Source: Holdemanella porci
GTDB taxonomy: Bacteria; Bacillota_I; Bacilli_A; Erysipelotrichales; Erysipelotrichaceae
DNA length: 11,049 bases
Assembly (NCBI RefSeq): GCF_019052655.1
Contig: NZ_JAHQVB010000065.1
Coordinates: 1 to 11,049 of the forward strand
Reading direction: 5' to 3'
Below the pieces are notes generated by a model. That model was not told where the DNA came from and did no database searches. It saw only the letters and a list, made by a program, of their open reading frames with translations. The position numbers were made by a program, and so were the translations under genes. Each line of letters opens with the position of its first letter. The first letter of the stretch is position 1. This document shows, in pieces, positions 1 through 9,427 of this stretch.

Positions 1-23
1 AATCCTTTTAATCATTAAAAACA

Positions 24-85
24 AATCTAGGGGTCTATAGGTTCATGCCGATATGACATCAGTCCCCTAAATTGACCCCTAGATT
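24..85. repeat. 12-bp perfect inverted repeat enclosing a 38-bp loop; terminator-like or element end
   Basis: AATCTAGGGGTC at 24-35 is the exact reverse complement of GACCCCTAGATT at 74-85. Read on the minus strand, the right arm of the stem is followed by TTTGTTTTT, so it could act as a long-looped terminator for transcripts leaving the kdp cluster. It is GC-richer than its surroundings, and a gene fragment begins directly beside it on the plus strand, so it could equally be the remnant end of an insertion element or a short MITE-like insertion. I do not recognise the repeat as a named insertion-sequence terminus. Confidence 0.6.
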
Positions 86-213
86 ATTTGGTTACCCAAG
101 CTATCATTGAGGCCGTACCTGATGAAAATGATAGCATGATGATTGGGTTAGGTGATTTCAATTTTCCGCAAGAAGAGATTGAGGAAATAAAAAATGAAAT
201 AACAATCATTTGA
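76..213 (+). pseudogene. C-terminal remnant of an unrecognised protein
   Basis: An open frame runs from just after a TGA at 73-75 to a TGA at 211-213, giving about 45 codons. The composition looks like a genuine protein tail: it is acidic and soluble, with stretches such as EAVPDENDSMMIGLGDF and PQEEIEEIKNEI. No plausible start with a ribosome binding site is visible, and the frame begins inside the right arm of the inverted repeat at 24-85. I infer that the gene lost its 5' part when something inserted or recombined there. It converges on the sensor gene that ends at 224, leaving only 10 bp between them. I do not recognise the family. A small internal ATG start is possible but would give only about 26 residues. 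Confidence 0.4.
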
Positions 214-223
214 GTGTTTATTA

Positions 224-2134
224 TTATCTTTCTAAAGAATCCATTGCTAGAGAAACTTCATTTAAAATTGTTTTAATTAAACTTTTTTCATATTGACTTA
301 ACGCTTTGTTGCTAATCATATCTATTCCTATAACACCATATATTTTATCATTTCGCCGAATAGATAAATACAAAGCCTTTGCTTCTTGCAATGTGCTAGT
401 GGTTGGACCCGCATTTTTATTGTTTATATAAACCCATTTTGCCACTGTTCTTTCTTTTTCTGTCAAAAATATATTGCTATCATCCAAAAGTTTATTCGGA
501 TTATAAATATATGGTTTATCTAACATTTTTCTATTTACAGGATAAAAAATAATAATTCGTTTTAACCATTTATTTAATTGAACACATGTTTCTTTCATAA
601 CATCATTGTAAGTTTTTGCTTGTTGTAGTTTTTGGCTTGTTTCTAACAAAACCTCCATGCTATAAGCACGTAAAGATGCGCTATTTTTTTCCTTCTTTAA
701 TTTAAAATTTAAAACATTTATAATAAAGGAAACGACAATCATTACAATTAATACCATAACATATTCTGATGAAATCATTTCCAAAGAATATTTTGGATTA
801 ATAAATAAATAATTTATTAAACATACATTTATAAACGGTATTATAAAACTATAAATAGGAAGTAATGTTAAACTACCTATAATACATGATGATAATACAT
901 ATAATAATATAATCGTAGTAATATCAAATCCCGCAATTTGTGCGAAATATGCTAAGATGGTTATAATCAATAATATACTTATTGAAATAGAGCTATCCCG
1001 AGTAGAAAAGCGAAAAAAATTTTGATATTGATATTTTACACTGTTTAGATTTTGATTGCTCGAATTGTTATCTGGAATAATATATATATCTAAATTAGGA
1101 GATAATTTTGTTAATTTATCTACTATCGTTGGTTTATTAAAAATTGATTTTTTTTGATATGAACGTCCTAAAACTAATTTAGATACTCCTGCTGTTTTAG
1201 CATACTGACTAATTTGATAGGCTATATCATCACCAGATGTAGATACAATGTTTGCTTGTAACTCCTTTGCAAGAGAAATGTTTTTTTTGAGTTGTTGGAA
1301 AGCTTTTAAATCTAATTCTTGTGAATCAGAATTTTCAACGTACAAAGCTGTAAACTCTCCATGAAATGCTTGAGCCATTTTAGAAGCGGTTCGAATTACT
1401 TTTTGATTCGTTGGTGATGTTCCTAAACAAACCAATATTTTTTCTTTAAGAAATTGCTTATTTTCATCTTTTGCATATAAATTTATACGATCAGCGCATT
1501 TCCTTAATGAAATTTCTCGTAATGCTATTAAATTATCTTTTATAAAAAAATTCTCTAACGCCCTTTTTGCTTGTGTCTTACTATAAATTTTACCCTGTTT
1601 TAACCTTTCTATTAAATCATTTATATCAACATCTATTAGCTTAACATCATCTGCATCATTAAATATATAATCAGGAATCCTCTCATTTACCTTTACTTTT
1701 GTAATACTTTCTACAACATCGTGTAAACTTTCTATGTGTTGTACATTTACCGTAGTATAAACATCTATACCTGCTCGCAATAATTCTTCAATATCACTAT
1801 ATCTTTTTTTATGTCTAGAAGTAGGCGCATTTGTATGAGCTAATTCATCAACTAGTATTAGTTGAGGGTGTCTATCTAATGCTTTATCTAAATCGAACTC
1901 AGAAAAATGATGCCCCTTATAAAGTACCTCTTTAGTCGGTATTTTTTCTAATCCATATGTTAGGTTCTGTGTATCTGGTCTATCATGACTTTCTATATAT
2001 CCAATTACTACATCTACACCTTCAACAGATTTTTGCTGAGCTGTATTTAACATAGAAAAGGTTTTTCCAACTCCTGCACAATATCCAAAAAAAATTGTTA
2101 ATTTTCCATTTTTCGCCTCTTCCAATACTAACAT
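224..2134 (-). CDS. kdpD: KdpD-like sensor without kinase domain (P-loop KdpD domain, USP, four TM, GAF)
   Basis: This protein matches the sensory two thirds of KdpD, the potassium and turgor sensor. Residues about 10-215 are the KdpD N-terminal domain, with Walker A GYCAGVGKT at 17-25 and a Walker B-like LILVDELAHTN at 92-102. A universal-stress-protein domain spans about 230-355, a hydrophobic four-helix DUF4118-type membrane block about 383-475, and a GAF domain about 495-632. It ends directly after the GAF helix (MDSLER), where HisKA would start in full-length KdpD, so it cannot autophosphorylate. It lies 13 bp after the kinase-bearing paralog and is last in the operon. I infer a modulator or heteromeric partner of that kinase. 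The AAGGAG ribosome binding site touches the ATG with no spacer; a TTG at 2123-2125, nine bases from it, may be the real start. Domain assignment is firm; the role is inferred. Confidence 0.9.
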   Translation of the reverse strand: MLVLEEAKNGKLTIFFGYCAGVGKTFSMLNTAQQKSVEGVDVVIGYIESHDRPDTQNLTYGLEKIPTKEVLYKGHHFSEFDLDKALDRHPQLILVDELAHTNAPTSRHKKRYSDIEELLRAGIDVYTTVNVQHIESLHDVVESITKVKVNERIPDYIFNDADDVKLIDVDINDLIERLKQGKIYSKTQAKRALENFFIKDNLIALREISLRKCADRINLYAKDENKQFLKEKILVCLGTSPTNQKVIRTASKMAQAFHGEFTALYVENSDSQELDLKAFQQLKKNISLAKELQANIVSTSGDDIAYQISQYAKTAGVSKLVLGRSYQKKSIFNKPTIVDKLTKLSPNLDIYIIPDNNSSNQNLNSVKYQYQNFFRFSTRDSSISISILLIITILAYFAQIAGFDITTIILLYVLSSCIIGSLTLLPIYSFIIPFINVCLINYLFINPKYSLEMISSEYVMVLIVMIVVSFIINVLNFKLKKEKNSASLRAYSMEVLLETSQKLQQAKTYNDVMKETCVQLNKWLKRIIIFYPVNRKMLDKPYIYNPNKLLDDSNIFLTEKERTVAKWVYINNKNAGPTTSTLQEAKALYLSIRRNDKIYGVIGIDMISNKALSQYEKSLIKTILNEVSLAMDSLER

Positions 2135-2147
2135 CTCCTTATATTAT

Positions 2148-4109
2148 TTAACAATTAACCATGTTCTTATTTATAGTTATCTTTGTAGCCGGTAAACTAA
2201 ATGTAAAAATAGCCCCTGTTGGTTGATTATCTTTTACAGATATAACACCACCGTGTGCTTCAACAATTGATTTACATAATGACAAACCTAGTCCCATACT
2301 CTTCTTACTATCGACAACAGAATGATTTACAGTATAGAATTTTTCAAAAATTTTATTTTTATCAATATCTTTTATTCCACTTCCATTGTCACACACTTCA
2401 ATGTACACATTATTTTTTATTTGATAAGCGTTTATAGAAATTGTTGATTCATCTTCTGTATATTTTATCGCATTATTAATTAAATTTATTAAGACCTGTA
2501 CAATTAATCTCGCATCCATATCCGCCATTAAAAAATCATCAGAAATATTCACTTTAATTTTACGATTATCTTTGATTCTACTAACATGACTTAATGATTC
2601 ATCAATTACATCTTCTATAACTTCTGGTTCTATTCTTAATTTCACGCTACCATCTTCTATACGAGTTATTGATAATAGATTTTCTACTAAATTGATCAAC
2701 CACAAAGAATCGTCATATATATTTTTGTATAAAGCATTTTTTTTATCATTCTTCAAATTACCATTATCATTTAACAACACATCAGCATTACCATATATCG
2801 AAGTCAACGGCGTTCTGAGATCATGAGATATAGACCTAAGTAAATCAGATCTAAATTGCTCTTTTTTTACTTTTATAATAGCCTCATTCTTTTCTTCATT
2901 ACTTTTTATATTTTCCAAGCACATAGCCATTTCACTTAATATAGCCAATAAAATACGTTTATCAAATGATTCTAAAACATCGTTACCTAAATAAATACCA
3001 ATAACTCCATATATTTTATCATCCGTTAATACAGCATAATAGATACTCTTTGATCCTGATAAATAACGAGTTGTCGCTCCTGCATGCTTTCCATTGATTG
3101 CTACCCATTTTGCAACGCCTATCTCATTAGCATTCAAAAACTCTTTACAACAAGAATTTTCCTTTTTGGGAAACAGAATAGGATTTTGTATAGAAGACTT
3201 CTCAATTGGAAAATACGCAATATCTCTATTAAATAAATTTGATAATTGTTTGCATCCACAATTAAATATATCTTCCACAGATTGTTGTTTTTGCAAAAGC
3301 TGGTTTTTTTCTAATAAAATACGAGAAACATTAGCCATATTAGCATAACTTGCAGCTGTTAATTGAATTTTATTCATTAGTGTACTTATTAAAAAAGCAA
3401 CTATAATCATAATTACAAATGTCATTAAATAAGCTGAATCATAAAAAGATAAACTTAATATAGGCAGTGTAAAATAAAAGTTAAATAAAATAACACTAGC
3501 AATCGATGAAACGACACTGCATATGATATTTGATGTAGTTAAGGCAATCAATAAAACACCAATTAAGTAAATCATAATAATATTAGAATCATGAAATCCC
3601 ATATCAAAAAACACAAAACCAACTACTGTACAGATAAACAATATAAGAATACTAGTAACAATCGATTTTAGTGTCAATTTACTTTTATTGTTTAATCTCT
3701 TGAATATTCTATTTTCTTTTACTGGCACGATAATTAAATTAATGTCTTCAATATTCTCTAATAAATATTGATAAATTGGTTTTTGAAAGAGATGAAATCT
3801 CATATTCATGTTTTTTCCGATGACAAGTTTATTTACTTTATATATATTAGCAAATTTAAAAATTTCACCCGCTATATCCTCAGAAGAAACAATTTCCACC
3901 TCTGCTCCTAATTGTTTTGCACAAGCAATATTTTTATCTAGCTGTTCCTGATTTGAATCACTTAATGTCCTTTTTGTATCAGATATATACAATGCATAAA
4001 AATGGTCTTTTTTATTTCGCAGCATACTACTAGCAACACGAATTACATGGATATTAGATGGTGAAGGAGAAAGACATACCATGATAGAATCAGTATTTTG
4101 GTTACTCAT
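2148..4109 (-). CDS. kdpD: KdpD-like histidine kinase lacking the N-terminal P-loop domain (USP, four TM, GAF, HisKA, HATPase)
   Basis: This membrane sensor kinase should autophosphorylate and pass phosphate to KdpE. Numbering from an ATG at 4127, it has a USP-like domain (about 11-137), four membrane helices (about 153-250), a GAF domain (about 270-405), HisKA with phospho-acceptor H435 in ISHDLRTPLTS, an N-box around N548/N552, DNGSGI at 580-585 and GLGLSL at 612-617. All catalytic boxes are intact. The roughly 220-residue KdpD N-terminal P-loop domain is absent; the protein begins almost at the USP strand. I chose the ATG at 4107-4109 (653 aa) because GAGG lies nine bases upstream, whereas the ATG at 4127 sits on top of that site. 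This start overlaps the kdpE stop by 8 bp, implying translational coupling. The GAF domain closely parallels that of the next gene (both contain DKIYGVIGI), so the two are paralogs. Confidence 0.92.
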   Translation of the reverse strand: MSNQNTDSIMVCLSPSPSNIHVIRVASSMLRNKKDHFYALYISDTKRTLSDSNQEQLDKNIACAKQLGAEVEIVSSEDIAGEIFKFANIYKVNKLVIGKNMNMRFHLFQKPIYQYLLENIEDINLIIVPVKENRIFKRLNNKSKLTLKSIVTSILILFICTVVGFVFFDMGFHDSNIIMIYLIGVLLIALTTSNIICSVVSSIASVILFNFYFTLPILSLSFYDSAYLMTFVIMIIVAFLISTLMNKIQLTAASYANMANVSRILLEKNQLLQKQQSVEDIFNCGCKQLSNLFNRDIAYFPIEKSSIQNPILFPKKENSCCKEFLNANEIGVAKWVAINGKHAGATTRYLSGSKSIYYAVLTDDKIYGVIGIYLGNDVLESFDKRILLAILSEMAMCLENIKSNEEKNEAIIKVKKEQFRSDLLRSISHDLRTPLTSIYGNADVLLNDNGNLKNDKKNALYKNIYDDSLWLINLVENLLSITRIEDGSVKLRIEPEVIEDVIDESLSHVSRIKDNRKIKVNISDDFLMADMDARLIVQVLINLINNAIKYTEDESTISINAYQIKNNVYIEVCDNGSGIKDIDKNKIFEKFYTVNHSVVDSKKSMGLGLSLCKSIVEAHGGVISVKDNQPTGAIFTFSLPATKITINKNMVNC

Positions 4110-4839
4110 TATTTTTATCCTCAACATCAGAATTATCTATTTTTATCATTTTATAACCTACCCCAACATGTGTTTGTATGTATTTTTCATTTGATATTTT
4201 CTCTATTTTTTTTCTTAAAGAAGTTACATAAACTCTTAATGAAGATAAATCAGATTCAATAGAGTTAACCCATACTTTATCTAATATATACTGATGTGTT
4301 AATACTCTTCCTATATTTTTAGATAATAAGCACAATAGATTGTATTCAATAGGCATTAAATGAATTTCTTTATCATCTACATATACAGATTGAGCAATAT
4401 AATCTATTTTTAAATGTCCATTCACAAAATAATTATCATTATTTAATGTATTTTCTTTGTACTGAATTCTTCTCAAAGTTGAGCGAATTCGAGCTAACAA
4501 TTCTTCTACACTAAATGGTTTAGTTATATAGTCATCCGCTCCAATATCTAAGGCTGTAATTTTGTCATCATCGTTGCTTCTGGCACTAATTACAATAATT
4601 GGAGTAAATGAAAATGTACGTAATTTTTTTATGATATCTATTCCATCTAAATCTGGCAAACCTAAATCAAGCAAAATAATATCAAATTGATGTTTAACTA
4701 GTAATGACAACGCCATACTACCATTCGTAGCCATTTCGAAATTATAACCATTTGTTTCTAATGCAGTTGATATTAAATTTCGTATAGCGGACTCATCTTC
4801 AACTATTAATACATTCATTAAATTATTCACAGTGTTCAT
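4102..4839 (-). CDS. kdpE: KdpE, OmpR-family response regulator of the kdp operon
   Basis: This is a DNA-binding response regulator that, once phosphorylated, should activate the Kdp transport operon. The receiver domain occupies about residues 8-122, with acidic pair E14/D15, phospho-acceptor D58 in LLDLGLPDLDG, S85 in IIVISAR and K107 in TKPFS. A winged-helix OmpR-type domain spans about 135-235 and ends with the typical VGVGYKM. Length (245 aa) is normal. It precedes the two sensor genes, the reverse of the common kdpD-kdpE order, and overlaps the start of the kinase gene by 8 bp. The start is ambiguous: GGAG directly abuts the ATG at 4837-4839 with no spacer, while a GTG three codons later (4828-4830) sits nine bases from it and may be the true start. 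A consensus extended -10 promoter lies just upstream. The call is secure. Confidence 0.95.
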   Translation of the reverse strand: MNTVNNLMNVLIVEDESAIRNLISTALETNGYNFEMATNGSMALSLLVKHQFDIILLDLGLPDLDGIDIIKKLRTFSFTPIIVISARSNDDDKITALDIGADDYITKPFSVEELLARIRSTLRRIQYKENTLNNDNYFVNGHLKIDYIAQSVYVDDKEIHLMPIEYNLLCLLSKNIGRVLTHQYILDKVWVNSIESDLSSLRVYVTSLRKKIEKISNEKYIQTHVGVGYKMIKIDNSDVEDKNNE

Positions 4840-4863
4840 CTCCGTTCGTGTAAATTTCTATAT

Positions 4864-4872
4864 ATTATAACA
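4864..4872 (-). promoter_or_regulatory. Extended -10 promoter for kdpE and the two sensor genes
   Basis: On the minus strand the bases read TGTTATAAT: a perfect TATAAT (plus 4864-4869) with the TGn extension. It lies 24 bp upstream of the kdpE ATG, so the leader would be only about 20-27 nt. No good -35 box is visible at 17 bp, which is tolerable for extended -10 promoters. This would let the regulatory genes be transcribed at a basal level independently of kdpFABC. Inferred from sequence only. Confidence 0.6.
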
Positions 4873-4967
4873 TTTCTAAAAAATCAAATAAAGAATTATT
4901 TAGACTATCATTTGTATAGCAATAAGATACTATTTTTGCTTTATTAGTAATTATAGAAAAATCGATT

Positions 4968-5591
4968 TTAACTTTGTTTGATTTCTCTTATTAAAGATAG
5001 ATTTAATTGCAACACATTAACTTTTTCTTCGCCAAAGATACCAAGTAATTTATTTTCAATATTATCCTTTATTAATTTTTTCAATACCTCCTTAGAAATA
5101 TGCGTATTTTTTGACACTCTATCAATTTGAACATTAGCAGCATCAACAGAAATATGTGGATCTAATCCTGATCCAGATGCAGTTATTATATCTGCAGGAA
5201 TATCTTCTCTTTTTATCGTAGGATTTTCTTGTAGAAATTTTTCAATATCATCATTAATTCTTTTTTCTAATTTAGGATTACTTGATGCTAAATTTTCACT
5301 TCCAGATGATGGTAAAACTTGTCCTTTGCTTTCTTTTTCGTTTTGTGTGAAAGTATTATAATTTACAGCAGAAGGTCTACAATGAAACAATCTCTCATCC
5401 GTAAAATCTTGTCCAACCAGTTCAGAACCTATAACTTTTCCGTCAATTTCAATTAGACTTCCATTTGCTTGATGTGGGAAGATAGCTTGAGATAACCCTG
5501 TCATTAACATAGGATAAATCAATCCACAAATTACGAACATTACTAATGATAATTTAAATGGTGTTTTTAATTTATTAAATAAACATTTCAT
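4968..5591 (-). CDS. kdpC: KdpC, accessory subunit of the K+-transporting KdpFABC ATPase
   Basis: KdpC is the single-span subunit that assembles with KdpA and KdpB and helps nucleotide binding. The protein has one N-terminal membrane helix (about residues 12-35, LSLVMFVICGLIYPMLMTGL) and an extracytoplasmic domain with the family signature SGSGLDPHISVDAANVQI, preceded by RPSAVNYN. Length is about 207 aa, slightly above the E. coli protein (190). I chose the ATG at 5589-5591 because TAGGAGG lies six bases upstream; the ATG at 5597 abuts that ribosome binding site with no spacer. The TAG stop of kdpB is part of the same TAGGAGG, so translation is probably coupled. It is the last gene of the transport unit; no convincing terminator follows before the kdpE promoter. 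Confidence 0.96.
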   Translation of the reverse strand: MKCLFNKLKTPFKLSLVMFVICGLIYPMLMTGLSQAIFPHQANGSLIEIDGKVIGSELVGQDFTDERLFHCRPSAVNYNTFTQNEKESKGQVLPSSGSENLASSNPKLEKRINDDIEKFLQENPTIKREDIPADIITASGSGLDPHISVDAANVQIDRVSKNTHISKEVLKKLIKDNIENKLLGIFGEEKVNVLQLNLSLIREIKQS

Positions 5592-5601
5592 AAACATCCT
5601 C

Positions 5602-7659
5602 CTATAATCCTAAAAAAACCAGTAATGGTGAAATGAGAATATCAATTAATTTAATACCAATAAATGGACAAATTACGCCTCCTAAACCATAAATCATCAT
5701 GTTTCTTCCCAATAGTTTAGATGCACTCATAGGTTTATATTTGACACCTTTCATAGCTAACGGTATTAGGAAGGGAATAATAATCGCATTAAAGATTAAT
5801 GCCGATAAAATTGCACTTGATGGAGAGCTAAGTCCCATAATATTTAAGACGTTCATTTGTGGAATTGCAATTGTAAAAATTGCTGGAATAATTGCAAAAT
5901 ATTTTGCAATATCATTTGCTATAGAAAATGTAGTTAACGATCCTCTTGTAATTAATAATTGCTTACCAATTTCTACTACCTCTAATATTTTCGTTGGATC
6001 CGAATCTAAATCTACCATGTTAGCTGCTTCTTTGGCAGCAGTAGTTCCGCTATTCATTGCTATTCCTACATTAGCTTGGGCTAAGGCTGGTGCATCATTT
6101 GTTCCATCACCAGTCATAGCTACAATTTTCCCTAATGATTGTTCTTTTTTTATTGCTTCTATTTTATCTTCGGGTTTACATTCAGCAATATAGCCATCAA
6201 CACCAGCTTCAGCAGCAATAGTTGCAGCTGTTAAAGGATTATCCCCTGTGCACATAATCGTTTTAATACCAATCTTACGTAAACGATCAAATCTTTCTGT
6301 CAATCCTGGTTTTACTGTATCTTTTAAATAAATAACACCTAAAATCTTGTCATTAGCGCAAACTACCAACGGAGTTCCTCCTAATTTTGAAATATTTTCC
6401 ACTTTTTCATTTAAATCAGAAGGAATTAATCCATTTAAATTTTTTACATAATTAATAATGGCTTCACCAGAGCCTTTTCTTATTTTAGTACCATCTTCAA
6501 GATCAATCCCACTCATTTTGCTACTAGCTGTAAATTCAATGAATGTTGCATTCTTGTAATCATCAATATTTAATGTAACTCCCATCTTTTTAGCTAATTC
6601 TACTGTTGATTTCCCTTCAGGTGTCGTATCTTTTAACGATGCAATACATGCATATTTCACAAGATCCGTTTCATCTACACCGTCAACATTAATAAAATCA
6701 CTCGCCAATCTATTTCCGAATGTAATAGTACCTGTTTTATCTAAAATCATTGTATCAACATCACCACATGCTTCTACTGCCTTTCCAGATAGTGCAATAA
6801 CATTAAATCTAGTAACACGATCCATACCTGCAATACCAATTGCACTAAGTAATGCCCCAATTGTGGTTGGGATTAAGCATACTGTTAATGCTACTAACGT
6901 TGAAATTGGAATTTTAACATTTAGGTATGTAGCGAGAGGATATAATGTGACGATTACTATTAAAAATATAATAGTTAAAGATACTAACAAAGTATTCAAG
7001 GCAATTTCATTTGGAGTTTTCTTTCTAGAAGCGCCTTCGACCATAGAAATCATTTTATCCAAGAACGAATGACCTGGATCTGTTGATATTTCAATTTTAA
7101 TCCAATCAGAAACAACAGTAGTACCCCCGGTAACTGAAGCAAAATCTCCTCCTGCTTCTTTTGTGACAGGAGCTGATTCACCAGTTATCGCCGATTCATC
7201 AACACTAGCAATACCATCTATAATTTCACCATCACTAGGAATTAATTCACCAGTTTTAACAAGTACAATATCACCTTTTTTTAGTTCACTACTAGATACT
7301 TCCTTTTCAGATCCATCATCTAAAATCAAACGTGCTTTCGTATCTTTTTTTGTCTTTTTTAAAGTATCTGCTTGTGCTTTGCCACGTCCTTCAGCAACGG
7401 ACTCAGCAAAATTTGCAAACAATAATGTGACAAACAAAATAATTGCAACTATTGCATTATATAGGCTTAAATTACTTCCTTCATCATGAAACAAATGAGG
7501 AAAAAAAACTAATATTGTACATAAAATAAATCCAACTTCAACAACAAACATAACCGGATTTTTTATCATATATTTTGGAGATAACTTTGTAAAAGCACCT
7601 TTAATTGAAGAATAGAAGATATCTTTCGTAATAAATTGCTTCTTTTCTTTTTTACTCAT
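5602..7659 (-). CDS. kdpB: KdpB, catalytic P-type ATPase subunit of KdpFABC
   Basis: KdpB hydrolyses ATP to drive K+ uptake through KdpA. All P-type signatures are present: TGES at 159-162, the phosphorylation motif DKTGT with D307, KGSGEA at 395-400, TGDN at 471-474, GDGTND at 517-522, and NDIAKYF with D583 and K586 in a membrane helix. Numbering at these sites coincides with the E. coli protein as I know it. S162, equivalent to the residue whose phosphorylation inhibits E. coli KdpB, is conserved. The 685-aa length is normal and no lesion is visible. The start has GGAGG seven bases upstream. The TAG stop of kdpA lies inside that ribosome binding site (TATAGGAGG), and the same arrangement recurs at the kdpB-kdpC junction. 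Certain assignment. Confidence 0.99.
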   Translation of the reverse strand: MSKKEKKQFITKDIFYSSIKGAFTKLSPKYMIKNPVMFVVEVGFILCTILVFFPHLFHDEGSNLSLYNAIVAIILFVTLLFANFAESVAEGRGKAQADTLKKTKKDTKARLILDDGSEKEVSSSELKKGDIVLVKTGELIPSDGEIIDGIASVDESAITGESAPVTKEAGGDFASVTGGTTVVSDWIKIEISTDPGHSFLDKMISMVEGASRKKTPNEIALNTLLVSLTIIFLIVIVTLYPLATYLNVKIPISTLVALTVCLIPTTIGALLSAIGIAGMDRVTRFNVIALSGKAVEACGDVDTMILDKTGTITFGNRLASDFINVDGVDETDLVKYACIASLKDTTPEGKSTVELAKKMGVTLNIDDYKNATFIEFTASSKMSGIDLEDGTKIRKGSGEAIINYVKNLNGLIPSDLNEKVENISKLGGTPLVVCANDKILGVIYLKDTVKPGLTERFDRLRKIGIKTIMCTGDNPLTAATIAAEAGVDGYIAECKPEDKIEAIKKEQSLGKIVAMTGDGTNDAPALAQANVGIAMNSGTTAAKEAANMVDLDSDPTKILEVVEIGKQLLITRGSLTTFSIANDIAKYFAIIPAIFTIAIPQMNVLNIMGLSSPSSAILSALIFNAIIIPFLIPLAMKGVKYKPMSASKLLGRNMMIYGLGGVICPFIGIKLIDILISPLLVFLGL

Positions 7660-7670
7660 TTTTATTCCTC

Positions 7671-9413
7671 CTATAATGTCAACATCTCTGCAACTGGTCC
7701 TAATGCAATTGCAGGTAAAAATGTTAGGGCTGCAAAAATATAAACAACAATTACTAATATAATTGCAAATGTTAGAGTATTAGTTTTTAAAGTTCCTGTA
7801 GATTCGTTAATATCTATTTTATTCATCAAACTACCAGCAATACCTAGTTGAATGATTATTGGCAAATATCGAGCTAAAAACATGACTATACCACAACTCA
7901 TATTCCAAAATAATGAATTATCTAATAAACCTTCAAAACCTGAACCATTATTAGCTGCTGATGAAGCAAACTCATATAAAACCTGCGATAAACCATGAAA
8001 ACTAGGATTCGTAATACCGTTAACACCTTCTGGAATAGATACAGCTAAAGCACTAAAACCTAAAATCAATAATGGATGAATAATAATACATAAAGCTGCA
8101 AGTTTCATTTCTTTTCCTTCAATTTTTTTACCAAGATATTCGGGTGTTCTACCAATCATCAAGCCACAAATAAACACGGCAATAATGGCATAGATTAACA
8201 TATTCATAAGCCCAACACCAGCTCCACCAAAAACAACATTCAACATCATATGCATTAATGGAACTAATCCACCTAATGGCGTTAATGTATCATGCATGTT
8301 ATTGACGGATCCAGTTGTAAAAGATGTTGTCGCAGTAGTAAATAATGCGGATTGTGCAACACCAAATCTTACTTCTTTTCCTTCCATATTACCAAAAGTT
8401 TCTGTGATACCTGCTTGTGCTACTGCATGGTTTCCTAGCGATTCACTCCAAAAACAAACTCCTAAACCAATAACAAATAATATTGACATAGCAACGAAAA
8501 TTGTTCTTCCTTCCTTGCCAATCCACACTTTGTTTGCTCTATTGCAATTTTTAGTTGACAAAGTATAAACTCTGTTATTTGCTTTTGATTCTTCATGCTT
8601 ATCATATGCCATTCTACCAAAAACAAAAATACAAGAAACCGGCAAAATCATCATTGAAAATAATTCGATAATATTTGTAATAATTGTTGGATTTTCTAAA
8701 GGTGTAGCTGAATTGGCACCTAAAAATCCCCCACCATTTGTTCCTAAATGTTTAATAGATTCTAATGCTGCTATAGGACCAGATGCAATTTCTTGAATTT
8801 TTCCTTCTATTGTTGTTAATTCAATATTTGAATTCAAATTTTGTGGAACACCTTGCCATACAAGAAATAATCCAATAATCATTGATAAAGGTAATAAAAA
8901 TCGGTTAATGATTCGGATAAAATCAACATAGAAATTACCCATTTTTTTACCTAACAAACCTCTAATCATAGCAATACATGCAGAAAAACCCGTTGCAGCA
9001 GAAGTAAACATCATCATAATAATCACAAGCATTTGAGATAAATATGATAATCCAGATTCTCCAGCATAATGTTGTAAATTCGTATTTGTCATAAAAGATA
9101 TAATGGTATTAAAAGACAATGATTCTTCCATACCACTAATACCATTAGGATTTAAAAATCCAATTGATTGAATTCTTAAAATCAAATACCCAATGAAAAC
9201 TAGGCATAAATTGACCATCAACAATGACATAGCATATTTTTTCCAAGTCATCGTTGATGTATCTATTTTTAGTATCCTAAACACAAAATTATCCATTTTA
9301 TCAAATACTGGATCTGCAAATGTTCTCTTACCAACAGACACATGGTAAACATAATTTCCAATCGGAAAGATGATAACCATAAACAATAATAATGTACAAA
9401 CTATCTGTACCAT
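7671..9413 (-). CDS. kdpA: KdpA, K+-binding and translocating subunit of KdpFABC
   Basis: KdpA is the channel-like membrane subunit that selects potassium. The 580-aa protein has about ten hydrophobic helices and the four pseudo-repeated filter loops: [14 protein letters not shown] (about 106-119), [19 protein letters not shown] (224-242), [14 protein letters not shown] (about 362-375) and [10 protein letters not shown] (487-496). These match the family in order and spacing, so the transporter should be functional. It is slightly longer than E. coli KdpA (557). The ATG has GGAGGG seven to eight bases upstream and begins 14 bp after the TPR gene. It is immediately followed by kdpB in the conserved order. 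Confidence 0.99.
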   Translation of the reverse strand: MVQIVCTLLLFMVIIFPIGNYVYHVSVGKRTFADPVFDKMDNFVFRILKIDTSTMTWKKYAMSLLMVNLCLVFIGYLILRIQSIGFLNPNGISGMEESLSFNTIISFMTNTNLQHYAGESGLSYLSQMLVIIMMMFTSAATGFSACIAMIRGLLGKKMGNFYVDFIRIINRFLLPLSMIIGLFLVWQGVPQNLNSNIELTTIEGKIQEIASGPIAALESIKHLGTNGGGFLGANSATPLENPTIITNIIELFSMMILPVSCIFVFGRMAYDKHEESKANNRVYTLSTKNCNRANKVWIGKEGRTIFVAMSILFVIGLGVCFWSESLGNHAVAQAGITETFGNMEGKEVRFGVAQSALFTTATTSFTTGSVNNMHDTLTPLGGLVPLMHMMLNVVFGGAGVGLMNMLIYAIIAVFICGLMIGRTPEYLGKKIEGKEMKLAALCIIIHPLLILGFSALAVSIPEGVNGITNPSFHGLSQVLYEFASSAANNGSGFEGLLDNSLFWNMSCGIVMFLARYLPIIIQLGIAGSLMNKIDINESTGTLKTNTLTFAIILVIVVYIFAALTFLPAIALGPVAEMLTL

Positions 9414-9427
9414 AAATGACCCTCCAT

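Noticed and set aside
4908..4945. Hairpin AGCAA...TTGCT downstream of kdpC as a terminator
   Set aside because: The stem is only 5 bp, and no T run follows on the minus strand.
5699..6193. 164-codon plus-strand open frame inside kdpB
   Set aside because: It is antisense to a certain gene, with no ribosome binding site and biased composition arising from the kdpB codons.
7163..7489. 108-codon plus-strand open frame inside kdpB
   Set aside because: It is a shadow of kdpB on the opposite strand, serine-rich low-complexity composition, no start context.
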